In this document: positions 1 through 6,407 of the stretch, one piece after another
Layout of the letters: every line of letters begins with the position of its first letter
How positions within the stretch are numbered: the first letter of the stretch is position 1
Source of the DNA: an uncultured Clostridia bacterium
GTDB taxonomy: Bacteria; Bacillota; Clostridia; UBA1381
Direction: 5' to 3'
Assembly: GCA_934454745.1 (NCBI GenBank)
Contig: CAKSGP010000040.1
Coordinates: 1-8,575 of the forward strand
Length of the DNA stretch: 8,575 nt
Made by a program: the position numbers and the translations under genes
The notes under the pieces: model-generated
Database searches by the model: none
Seen by the model: only the letters and a program-made list of their open reading frames with translations
What the model was told of the DNA's origin: nothing

Positions 1-117
1 ATGGATACTCATACTTGTGCGGGTGTTCTTACAGAGCTTGTGCGAAAATGGCGTAAAATCAAGGGTATCAGAAACTCAATAATTAATAAAACAAAACAAA
101 AAAATCCCATCTTTTGA
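1..117 (+). other. Unassigned left edge; possible 3' end of an unknown coding region
   Basis: I do not recognise this stretch. Frame 1 is open from the window edge to a TGA at 115-117 and reads as a short basic peptide (it includes LTELVRKWRKIKG). Frame 2 is open to a TAA at 80-82. On the minus strand a frame is open from a TGA near position 75 out to the edge. None carries a motif I can name. The frame-1 stop lies inside the hairpin assigned to the tRNA terminator, which argues against its last codons being a conserved protein end. The stretch flanks the 3' end of a tRNA gene, a common integration site, so it could be the edge of an inserted element, but no integrase motif or att repeat is visible. 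Confidence 0.2.
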
Positions 118-127
118 TAGGATTTTT
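91..127 (-). terminator. Intrinsic terminator of the tRNA-Lys gene
   Basis: Two 12-base arms (100-111 and 116-127) enclose a four-base loop. Read on the plus strand there is one C/A mismatch at 108/119. On the minus strand the same position is a G-U wobble, so the stem is complete only in the minus-strand transcript. A U-rich run follows on the minus strand (complement of about 80-99). The hairpin begins four bases after the encoded CCA end of the tRNA, so it most likely terminates that transcript. Confidence 0.8.
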
Positions 128-131
128 CTTT

Positions 132-207
132 TGGTACGCGATCAGGGGTTCGAACCCTGGACACCCTGATTAAGAGTCAGGTGCTCTACCAACTGAGCTA
201 ATCACGC
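132..207 (-). tRNA. tRNA-Lys with anticodon CUU, CCA end encoded
   Basis: The reverse complement folds into a complete 76-nt cloverleaf: a 7-bp acceptor stem, U8-A9, a GCTC/GAGC D-stem with an AGTTGGTA loop, a CCTGA/TCAGG anticodon stem with loop CTCTTAA, a 5-nt variable loop, and a CAGGG/CCCTG T-stem with loop TTCGAAC. Anticodon CTT reads AAG, which is lysine. Discriminator A73 is followed by a genome-encoded CCA at 132-134. The acceptor stem has two wobble pairs, G1-U72 and U4-G69. The gene stands alone, with its own promoter and terminator. Confidence 0.96.
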
Positions 208-237
208 ATTTTGCATTTGTGTCTTAACACAAGGTAT

Positions 238-288
238 ATGATACCATAAAAAATTGCATTTGTCAACACTTTTTTTTATTTTTTTCTA
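238..288 (-). promoter_or_regulatory. Sigma-A promoter of tRNA-Lys with A-tract UP element
   Basis: Read on the minus strand there is a perfect -35 TTGACA (complement of 261-266), a 17-bp spacer and a -10 TATCAT (complement of 238-243). Transcription would start near 231, about 24 bases before the mature tRNA. Directly upstream of the -35 (complement of 270-286) are two runs of seven to nine A residues, the form expected of an UP element at a strong stable-RNA promoter. Confidence 0.85.
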
Positions 289-310
289 ATTTAGCGGATT
301 TATACAATTT

Positions 311-328
311 CAGGGCTTTTTTCCCCTG
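311..328. repeat. Short inverted repeat upstream of the dipeptidase promoter
   Basis: CAGGG (311-315) and CCCTG (324-328) form a perfect 5-bp inverted repeat around an 8-base T-rich centre, ending five bases before the -35 element of the dipeptidase promoter. The position would suit an operator, but arms this short can occur by chance and no known regulator site is recognised. Confidence 0.25.
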
Positions 329-333
329 TTTCC

Positions 334-362
334 TTGACAAAAGTACAAATTTGTTGTATTAT
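334..362 (+). promoter_or_regulatory. Sigma-A promoter of the C69 dipeptidase gene
   Basis: A perfect -35 TTGACA (334-339), a 17-bp spacer and a -10 TATTAT (357-362) predict transcription from about position 369. This leaves a short leader of about 25 nt before the start codon at 394. The promoter diverges from the tRNA promoter; the two -35 boxes lie about 70 bp apart. Confidence 0.85.
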
Positions 363-393
363 TTTAGTATATCGTAAGAAAGGTTTGACTTGT

Positions 394-1932
394 ATGAAGT
401 TTAATATATTGACAAAAGTTATATCGGTTTCATCGGCTGTAATTATGCTTGCAATTTCATCGGCACAGGCCTGTACCGGTGTATATGTAGGAAAAGATGT
501 ATCCGCAGACGGTTCGCTTATGATTGCAAGAACCGAGGACATTGCAAGTGCTAACAGCAAGCGTTTTGTAGTCCACCCTGCAAAGGACCACGGGGAGGGC
601 GAATGTTATACGGACGCTTTTGGAATGAGTGTAGAGTATCCATCACATACATATCGATATACTGCAACTCCCGCATCAAAATACAGAGGTATCGGAGATA
701 ATCCCTACGGTGCGGCAGGTTTTAATGAGCTTGGAGTAGCTTCAACCTCAACTATAACGGCGTATCCCAATGCCAAGGCAATAGGAGCGGATCCCTTTGT
801 TGAAACAGGGCTTCACGAGCTTTCCGCAAACGATATTATCTTATCACGTGCAATCTCGGCACGCCACGGAATAGAGATAATAGCAGAAATTGTTGATAAA
901 TACGGCTCGGGCGAGGGCAATATCATTATGACTGCAGATGATAAGGAAGCCTGGTATATGGAAATATACACAGGTCATCAGTATGCGGCAATAAAACTGC
1001 CTGATGATATGGCAGCAGTAATCCCTAACGCATATATGCTTGGTGAGATTGATGTTACATCACCTGACGTAATAGTATCAAAGGACCTTGTCCGTCTTGC
1101 AAAAATCAACGGTTTTTATAAAGAAACCAACGGAAAAATCAATCTCCGCCAGACCTATGCCGAAAAGGAAAAGGATTCAAATGCTATCCGCATTTGGGGC
1201 GGACGCAGACTTTTACACGGAAGTGTGGAAAATGATCCATATAAAACAGAACATACTCTCCTTTTTAAACCATCGGAGAAAATAACAGTAAAAGACGTTA
1301 TGGACGTTACACGTACACGGTATGAAGGCACAAAATACAGCCTTGATTTACCTGATAACAAGTATCTCCGCGGTATCTCAACAGCACGTCAGGAGGAATG
1401 TCATATTCTGCAAATTCGCCCTGATATGCCTCAGGAAACAGCTTGCCTTATGTGGCTGTGTCTTGGCAATGCTGAATTTGCACCGTATCTGCCCTATTAC
1501 GCATCGGCAATAACAGAAACACCTGAAATATGCACTCTTGATGCACCAGATTACAGCCATAACTCTATGTACTGGGCAAATCGCTCGTTATCGACTATCA
1601 GTGCATTAAACCGCACACTTTACGGCAACAAAATCAAGGAATTTTACAGTAAATATGAAAAGGCATTGATTAATAATATGCCTGTCCTTGATAAGGAAAT
1701 GTCAGAATCAATCACAAAATCCCATACGGCAAACAAGCTATGCCGTAACGTTGCTTATGACGGATTTAATAAGTCAAAATCCCTTTATGCCGAGCTTATC
1801 AAGTTTATAGCTCTTTATGAGGGTGAGGATGAAACAAAAGGCAATAATCCGGAATTTGAAATTAACTTAAAACCTGAGGTTGATCCCATTCCGGCTTATA
1901 CCGCCGTATCAACAACCGTAATAACTGATTAA
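394..1932 (+). CDS. Secreted family C69 (U34) dipeptidase
   Basis: A 512-residue Ntn-hydrolase-fold peptidase of the PepD/dipeptidase A family, expected to release amino acids from dipeptides outside the membrane. Residues 1-26 form a signal peptide: a basic N-terminus, a hydrophobic core and an AQA cleavage motif. Cys27 follows, in CTGVYVGKDVSADGS, the place of the family's catalytic N-terminal cysteine. Other family marks are ARTEDI near 45-50, GFNELGVASTST, a region with SANDIILSRAISARHG, and GEGNIIMTADDKEAWYMEI. Start 394 is chosen because AAGAAAGG (376-383) lies ten bases upstream, the hydrophobic leader begins there, and the in-frame TTG at 334 lies inside the promoter. It is monocistronic: own promoter before it, terminator after it. 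Residues -3 to -1 (A-Q-A) do not make a good lipobox, so a soluble secreted or wall-associated enzyme is likelier than a lipoprotein. No sorting signal or C-terminal anchor is visible. The exact dipeptide specificity is unknown. Confidence 0.9.
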   Translation: MKFNILTKVISVSSAVIMLAISSAQACTGVYVGKDVSADGSLMIARTEDIASANSKRFVVHPAKDHGEGECYTDAFGMSVEYPSHTYRYTATPASKYRGIGDNPYGAAGFNELGVASTSTITAYPNAKAIGADPFVETGLHELSANDIILSRAISARHGIEIIAEIVDKYGSGEGNIIMTADDKEAWYMEIYTGHQYAAIKLPDDMAAVIPNAYMLGEIDVTSPDVIVSKDLVRLAKINGFYKETNGKINLRQTYAEKEKDSNAIRIWGGRRLLHGSVENDPYKTEHTLLFKPSEKITVKDVMDVTRTRYEGTKYSLDLPDNKYLRGISTARQEECHILQIRPDMPQETACLMWLCLGNAEFAPYLPYYASAITETPEICTLDAPDYSHNSMYWANRSLSTISALNRTLYGNKIKEFYSKYEKALINNMPVLDKEMSESITKSHTANKLCRNVAYDGFNKSKSLYAELIKFIALYEGEDETKGNNPEFEINLKPEVDPIPAYTAVSTTVITD

Positions 1933-1940
1933 AACAAAAG

Positions 1941-1985
1941 CTCGCCCCGGTTAAATATGCCGTTGGGCGAGTTTTAGCCTTTTTG
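1941..1985 (+). terminator. Intrinsic terminator of the dipeptidase gene
   Basis: The stem pairs CTCGCCC (1941-1947) with GGGCGAG (1965-1971). An inner CGG/CCG pairing (1948-1950 with 1960-1962) is set off by a TT bulge, and the loop is 1951-1959. T-rich sequence follows (1972-1984). It starts eight bases after the stop codon and separates the dipeptidase from the patatin gene. Confidence 0.85.
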
Positions 1986-2019
1986 AACATATTTTTATTT
2001 ATATGGGTATATTAGAAAT

Positions 2020-2024
2020 GGAGG
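2020..2024 (+). promoter_or_regulatory. Ribosome binding site that fixes the patatin start
   Basis: GGAGG lies eight bases before the ATG at 2033. The upstream in-frame ATG at 2003 has no such site, so the ten extra N-terminal residues it would add are unlikely to be real. Confidence 0.8.
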
Positions 2025-2032
2025 ATAATAAT

Positions 2033-3073
2033 ATGAAATACGCATTAGCTCTTGGGGGCGGAGGAACAAGAGGGGCTTTTGAAGTAGGAGTCTGGCAGGC
2101 ACTTTGTGAGCTTGGAATAGAAATTAACGCAATAACAGGCACCTCAATCGGGGCAGTAAACGGTGCCGTTTTTGCGGCAGGTCTTGATGCCAAAAGCCTG
2201 TGGCAAAAAATAAAGCCAACAGATATTGCAGATATAAAAGGCGACAATCTTTTTAATGTACCCTCACTCATCTCCGCAATTAAAACTCTGCCTGACGGCG
2301 GTATTGATGCATCTGCTTTTGGAAAATTCTTAAAAGAACATATAGATGAAGAAAAGGTGCGAAACAGCGGAATTGATTACGGCCTATGCACATACAGTGC
2401 AGATACAAAAAAGAGCAACGAGCTGTTTTTAGATCAAATTCCTGTGGGGAAGCTTAATGATTATGTATTTGCAAGTGCTTGTTTTCCCATATTCAAGCCT
2501 GCGGTTATTGACGGTACAAAATACGTTGACGGTGCAATAAAAAACAATCTGCCTGTTAATATGCTTATCGAACGCGGGTATGATACAATTATATCCGTAT
2601 CCGTAAAAGGTGTTGGAATGATAAAAAGAATTGATAAATGCGGAGTTAATATAATTAATATAGACTGCCACACCCCTGAGGTTGGGCTTATGGAATTTGA
2701 CAGCAAGGCAATATCAAAGAGCATAAAAAGCGGATATTACGAATGTATGCGTGTTTTCGGCAGATATTTGGGCGAAATCTATTCCATTGAACGTGAATCC
2801 TTTTATTCTGCACAGCGTATGTTGGGGATTGATATAATACGGGGCATAGAGGAGGCGGCAAATATGTGCGGTATTGATAAGTATAAGGTATATACCTTCC
2901 ACGAGCTGTGTAATGAAGTACTTTCAAATTACAAATCCTGCCGTAAACTGCGTTTTTTGGTGTATGCTATGGGTAAGGACTATAAAGGCAGAGGCGTTCT
3001 CGATTCTCTGGGAAAATATTTTCAAAGCGGAAACTCTATTGTTTATCTTTCAAAATATCAAAAAAAACAATAA
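2033..3073 (+). CDS. Patatin-like phospholipase family protein
   Basis: A 346-residue serine lipid acyl hydrolase (RssA/YlbK-like), expected to cleave fatty acyl esters with a Ser-Asp dyad. The N-terminus carries the glycine-rich oxyanion loop GGGGTRG (8-14). The nucleophile elbow GTSIG follows, with Ser38, and the catalytic aspartate is in the DGA motif at Asp166. After the dyad come VNMLIERGYDTIISVSV and a C-terminal half of about 150 residues. Part of that half resembles the usual patatin helical region (a GYYECM segment); the last part has no motif I can name. There is no signal peptide or membrane segment, so a cytoplasmic enzyme is likely. It stands alone between a terminator (1941-1985) and the next promoter (3090-3118), and no good promoter of its own is seen in 1986-2019. 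No terminator hairpin follows, so readthrough into the next operon is possible. Substrate unknown. Confidence 0.9.
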   Translation: MKYALALGGGGTRGAFEVGVWQALCELGIEINAITGTSIGAVNGAVFAAGLDAKSLWQKIKPTDIADIKGDNLFNVPSLISAIKTLPDGGIDASAFGKFLKEHIDEEKVRNSGIDYGLCTYSADTKKSNELFLDQIPVGKLNDYVFASACFPIFKPAVIDGTKYVDGAIKNNLPVNMLIERGYDTIISVSVKGVGMIKRIDKCGVNIINIDCHTPEVGLMEFDSKAISKSIKSGYYECMRVFGRYLGEIYSIERESFYSAQRMLGIDIIRGIEEAANMCGIDKYKVYTFHELCNEVLSNYKSCRKLRFLVYAMGKDYKGRGVLDSLGKYFQSGNSIVYLSKYQKKQ

Positions 3074-3089
3074 AAAACGACAAAAACAC

Positions 3090-3118
3090 TTGTATTTTGG
3101 TCTGAAACATTATATAAT
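3090..3118 (+). promoter_or_regulatory. Probable sigma-A promoter of the HlyD-like/yggS/sepF/ylmH/divIVA operon
   Basis: A perfect -10 TATAAT (3113-3118) is 17 bp from a poor -35, TTGTAT (3090-3095, three of six matches). Transcription would start near 3125. A 12-bp perfect palindrome, ATATAATTATAT (3117-3128), covers the predicted start point; in DNA this AT-rich it may be chance. No other promoter-like sequence is evident between the five genes that follow. Confidence 0.6.
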
Positions 3119-3164
3119 ATAATTATATAGGTATATACAGAACAAGATTATTGGAAGGTTTACA

Positions 3165-4358
3165 ATGAAAAAATTCTTTATAGCGATTATTTCGCTTGTT
3201 ATATTTGCGATGCTTGCATACGGAATTGCATACGTTGTGATGCCGGTAAATTCAATGGAGCTAAATCAATACACTCACAGCGTCAGCTTTGTATGCGAAA
3301 ACGCGTATATTGTCCGTGACGAGGCGGTTTACAATTCAAAATCAGACGGTATTGTTTATAATATATCAGATGATGGTGACAGAGTTGCACAGGATTTGAC
3401 GGTCAGTGCAGTTTATGATGGTGACGTAAATACAGAAACGCTGAAAAAGCTCCACACCATAGATACAAAAATAAGCAGACTTCGTACAGACGGCCACAAC
3501 AGTGACCTGTATAAAACCGATTCGGATTCCTCTGAAAACAGTGTTGCAGAAAAAATGAGTGATATTTTCGATTATGCCGCACAGAATAATGTTAATGAAG
3601 TGCATACCGTAAGGGAGGATATTAATAATATACGCAAGGGCACGGATGTTTCAGAGAGTGAGAAAATCACAGCCCTAAAAAAAGAGCGTGAGGACATTGA
3701 GAAAACGATATCCGCAAATAAAACGGATATTGTATCAGATAAAGCCGGTATATTCTCCTCCTACGTTGACGGACTTGAATCTGTTCTTACTCCCGAAACA
3801 GCACAAAGCCTTACACCAAAACAGCTTATGGAGCTAAAAGCTCAGAATAGTGAGTATATAAACGAAAAACGTATAGTTTCAGGCACTCCGGTTTGTAAGA
3901 TTATGAATAATCATATATGGTATATTGCAGGAGTTGCCGACAGCGACCGCGCAAAGAGTCTTAAAGATAATCCGAATGTTACTGTCAGATTTACAAATCT
4001 TACGGAAACCGACGTAAAAGGCGAAATTTCATATATCAGTGAGCCTGATGATGATGGAAACTGTATATTTATGGTTAAGGTAGGCTCATATCACGAAAGT
4101 GCCTTTTCATACAGAACCGTAACCGCAGAAATAATTTTCGAGGAACATTCAGGCTATCGTGTTCCTACCGATGCAATACGCACAGGCGAGGGTATAAGCG
4201 ATTACTATGTATATGCAAGAAAAGGCTCCGAATCATATAAGTGCGATATAGACGTCCTGTATTCCGATTCGGCTGAGGGTTATTCAATAATAGCTTCATC
4301 TGCTGATGCAGAGAACAATCTCGGGTCTATGGACAGATTAATTGTGGGCGAACGCTGA
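3165..4358 (+). CDS. Membrane-anchored HlyD-like (membrane fusion protein) family protein
   Basis: A 397-residue protein with one N-terminal membrane segment (about residues 4-26) and the remainder predicted outside. Residues about 50-85 (VRDEAVYNSKSDGIVYNISD and following) look like a lipoyl/barrel half motif of HlyD-type adaptors. A charged, helix-rich middle (about 95-240, with runs of K, E and D) could form the hairpin or coiled coil. The C-terminal half returns to beta-rich sequence (NPNVTVRFTNLTETDVKGEI; YRVPTDAIRTGEG). HlyD proteins normally join an exporter, but no ABC or RND partner is in the window. Instead the gene heads the division cluster: yggS starts 22 bases downstream. GGAAGG (3153-3158) precedes the ATG by six bases. 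Family assignment rests on domain layout rather than a strict motif, so a structural envelope role is as plausible as export. Confidence 0.65.
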   Translation: MKKFFIAIISLVIFAMLAYGIAYVVMPVNSMELNQYTHSVSFVCENAYIVRDEAVYNSKSDGIVYNISDDGDRVAQDLTVSAVYDGDVNTETLKKLHTIDTKISRLRTDGHNSDLYKTDSDSSENSVAEKMSDIFDYAAQNNVNEVHTVREDINNIRKGTDVSESEKITALKKEREDIEKTISANKTDIVSDKAGIFSSYVDGLESVLTPETAQSLTPKQLMELKAQNSEYINEKRIVSGTPVCKIMNNHIWYIAGVADSDRAKSLKDNPNVTVRFTNLTETDVKGEISYISEPDDDGNCIFMVKVGSYHESAFSYRTVTAEIIFEEHSGYRVPTDAIRTGEGISDYYVYARKGSESYKCDIDVLYSDSAEGYSIIASSADAENNLGSMDRLIVGER

Positions 4359-4380
4359 TAATAGGGAAGGTTGCGAAAAT

Positions 4381-5067
4381 ATGGGCCTTAGTGAAAGATT
4401 AGATAATGTAAAAGAGCGTATTGCAAATGCCGCAAAAGCTTCAGGCAGGACGGCCGAGGATATAACACTTATAGCAGTAACAAAAACATACCCCATAGAG
4501 GTAATGAACGAGGCAATCAGCCTTGGTGTTACCGATATAGGCGAAAACAAGCCCCAGGAGGTACGTGATAAATTTGATTATGTACATCCTGTACGCTGGC
4601 ATCTTATAGGCCATCTGCAAACGAACAAAGTAAAATATGTTATTGACCGCTGTTGTATGATACACAGCGTTGATTCAATAAAACTGATGCAGGAGATTGA
4701 ACGCCTTGCATCGGCACATAATCGTCATATTGATATCCTTATTCAGGTTAATATTTCCGGTGAGGAATCAAAGTCGGGTATATCCCCCGATGAGCTTCCG
4801 TCGCTCCTAAAATATGCCGAAAACCTTGAATATACCCACATAAAGGGACTTATGACGATTGCACCAAAAACAGAGTTTGGCGATGTAGAGGTGCATTTTA
4901 AAAATATGAAAGCTCTGTTTGATAAAACAGCAGAAAAGAATTATAAAAATGTTAGTATGACGGAACTGTCAATGGGTATGAGCAGTGATTTTGAAACTGC
5001 TATCAAATGCGGAGCGACTATGGTACGCATAGGCAGTCTGATATTCGGACCAAGGAATTATAACTAA
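4381..5067 (+). CDS. yggS: YggS/PLPBP family pyridoxal-phosphate homeostasis protein
   Basis: A 228-residue single-domain TIM-barrel PLP-binding protein (YlmE in Bacillus), related to the N-terminal domain of alanine racemase but without known enzymatic activity. It buffers PLP in the cytoplasm. The PLP lysine is Lys35 in LIAVTKT. Family motifs follow in order: GENKPQE (54-60), WHLIGHLQTNK (73-83), NISGEESKSG, and the phosphate-binding SMGMSSD (197-203) with R-I-G at 216-218. Length is normal for the family. The start at 4381 is chosen because GGGAAGG (4364-4370) lies ten bases before it; an in-frame TTG at 4342 would overlap the previous gene and put that site inside the coding region. It sits between the HlyD-like gene and sepF (18-base gap), as ylmE lies beside ylmF in Bacillus. 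Confidence 0.95.
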   Translation: MGLSERLDNVKERIANAAKASGRTAEDITLIAVTKTYPIEVMNEAISLGVTDIGENKPQEVRDKFDYVHPVRWHLIGHLQTNKVKYVIDRCCMIHSVDSIKLMQEIERLASAHNRHIDILIQVNISGEESKSGISPDELPSLLKYAENLEYTHIKGLMTIAPKTEFGDVEVHFKNMKALFDKTAEKNYKNVSMTELSMGMSSDFETAIKCGATMVRIGSLIFGPRNYN

Positions 5068-5085
5068 CGGAAGGGATGTGTATTT

Positions 5086-5625
5086 ATGTCATTTTTAGAC
5101 AATGCAAGACGTGCATTCGGCACAAAGTCAGAGGATTATTATGATGAGGATCGCTATGACGAGGAGTATGATGAATACGAGGAGGAAGAGCCTAAAAAGT
5201 CATTCTTTTCATTTTTAGGCGGCCGTGATAAAGGTGAAGAGGAATACGAGGAAGAATATGAAGAGCCTGCACCACGCACTTACCAATCATCATATTCAAA
5301 GACCGCATCATCTTCTGACAGATATAAAACAAGCTTTACACAGAAATCCACACCTGTTCGCTCAACTCTTTCAGGCGTTGAAGTGACGGTTCATTACCCC
5401 GCCTCTCTCGATGATGCTACAAGAATTATCCGCGAGGTAAAGAGTAATAAGATAACAATCTTTGATATTTCTGCAATAACATCGGACGACGAAGCACGCC
5501 GTGTTGTTGACTACATAGGTGGAGCCGCATTTGGTATGGAATGTCCATTCGAGAGGCTTTGCCCGAGTATATTCTGCATAGCACCGGTAGGTGTTAAAAT
5601 TGATGCAAAGAAAAACAGATATTAA
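5086..5625 (+). CDS. sepF: Cell division protein SepF
   Basis: A 179-residue membrane anchor and organiser of FtsZ filaments (YlmF). Residues 2-12 (SFLDNARRAFG) form the membrane-binding amphipathic helix. A long acidic, tyrosine-rich linker follows (about 16-61), then a Ser/Thr-rich stretch (65-96). The C-terminal SepF domain (about 97-179) holds VEVTVHYPASLDDATRIIRE, ITIFDISAITSDDEARRVVD and YIGGAAFGMECPF, the dimer-forming, FtsZ-binding part. The linker is interrupted at 37-50 by a basic and aromatic segment (KKSFFSFLGGRDKG) that resembles a second anchor. GGAAGGG (5069-5075) lies ten bases before the ATG. The stop codon overlaps the ylmH start by one base (TAATG), which implies translational coupling. 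Confidence 0.95.
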   Translation: MSFLDNARRAFGTKSEDYYDEDRYDEEYDEYEEEEPKKSFFSFLGGRDKGEEEYEEEYEEPAPRTYQSSYSKTASSSDRYKTSFTQKSTPVRSTLSGVEVTVHYPASLDDATRIIREVKSNKITIFDISAITSDDEARRVVDYIGGAAFGMECPFERLCPSIFCIAPVGVKIDAKKNRY

Positions 5626-6377
5626 TGGATAATGACGAAAAGCTTTTAATTTCAAAAACTGAGGATTTGTTCAGGCTATGCGATAAGTATGCCTCGCCAC
5701 AGTTTTCGGATTTTCTTGACGGAGCTGAGCTTGTAACGGTCCGTGAGAAAGCGGTAATACCATTTGATTATAATGTTATGTATTTCGGCGGATTTTCTGA
5801 TGCAGAAAAACAGATTATGGGTGTATTCCCTCAATGGATTGAACCTGAAATAACTGAATTTCCCATTGTATGTCTTAAGGTTATAGGCGGCTATACACGT
5901 AAATTAACACATCGTGATTATCTGGGTACTTTAATGTCTTTGGGAGTTGCATCGCAAAAGCTTGGTGATATAGTAGTATATAATGATTTTGCATATATTT
6001 TGCTCCATCGCTCAATTGCTGGATATGTTGCGGATAATCTGCATAAAATAGGAAATCAGGGTGTAAAGGTTGAGATTATTGATGATTTTAGCAGTATTGT
6101 CATTGAACGCAGGTACAAAACCATAGGTGCGGTATGTGCATCATCTCGACTTGATGCTGTTGTTGGTGCGGCGGCAAATATCTCTCGTGCAGCATCAGCA
6201 GCTCTTATAAATAGTGGAAAAGTAAAGCTCAATCATCGCATAATGGAGAAAACCTCCGAAAATGTTAAAGAAGGCGATTTGGTGTCAATAAGAGGCTATG
6301 GCAGATTTCTTGTTTACAGCTTTGACGGCGAAACACGTAAGATGCGTATGCATATAACGCTCAAACAATACATTTAA
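5625..6377 (+). CDS. ylmH: YlmH, S4-domain RNA-binding protein
   Basis: A 250-residue protein of the YlmH family. The N-terminal two thirds (about 1-172) is the family-specific region, with FSDFLDGAELVTV, YFGGFSDAEKQIMGVFP and the conserved THRDYLGTLMSLGV. An S4 RNA-binding domain covers about 174-231 (SRLDAVVGAAANISRAASA; LINSGKVKLNH; VKEGDLVSIRGYGRFLV). In Bacillus the gene lies in the same division cluster, and YlmH has been linked to ribosome-associated quality control alongside other S4 proteins; any such role here is inferred from family. Its ATG shares one base with the sepF stop, and only a weak purine stretch lies upstream, so its translation probably depends on ribosomes finishing sepF. 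In many genomes ylmG (a YggT-family membrane protein) separates sepF and ylmH; here it is missing. Confidence 0.93.
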   Translation: MDNDEKLLISKTEDLFRLCDKYASPQFSDFLDGAELVTVREKAVIPFDYNVMYFGGFSDAEKQIMGVFPQWIEPEITEFPIVCLKVIGGYTRKLTHRDYLGTLMSLGVASQKLGDIVVYNDFAYILLHRSIAGYVADNLHKIGNQGVKVEIIDDFSSIVIERRYKTIGAVCASSRLDAVVGAAANISRAASAALINSGKVKLNHRIMEKTSENVKEGDLVSIRGYGRFLVYSFDGETRKMRMHITLKQYI

Positions 6378-6407
6378 AAGCATTCTTATGAAAGGACTTT
6401 GATATAT

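Noticed and set aside
334..393. Longer dipeptidase N-terminus from the in-frame TTG at 334
   Set aside because: That TTG is part of the -35 box; the signal peptide and ribosome binding site both point to the ATG at 394.
394..480. Dipeptidase as a lipoprotein modified on Cys27
   Set aside because: The residues before the cysteine (S-A-Q-A) lack the usual Leu at -3 and a small residue at -2, and the cysteine is needed as the nucleophile.
2033..3073. Patatin-like protein as a phage-defence effector (CBASS-type phospholipase)
   Set aside because: No nucleotide cyclase, ubiquitin-like or other defence gene lies nearby; the neighbours are a secreted peptidase and a division operon, and the protein looks like a stand-alone RssA-type patatin.
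3074..3112. Terminator after the patatin gene
   Set aside because: Only a weak A/T stem (CAAAA with TTTTG) can be drawn and there is no GC-rich core, so I do not call one.
3117..3128. 12-bp palindrome ATATAATTATAT as a repressor operator
   Set aside because: The surrounding DNA is almost entirely A/T and overlaps the -10 region, so a palindrome of this length can arise by chance; not listed as a site.
4342..4380. Longer YggS from the TTG at 4342
   Set aside because: It would overlap the upstream gene and place the GGGAAGG site inside the coding region; the family starts close to the ATG at 4381.
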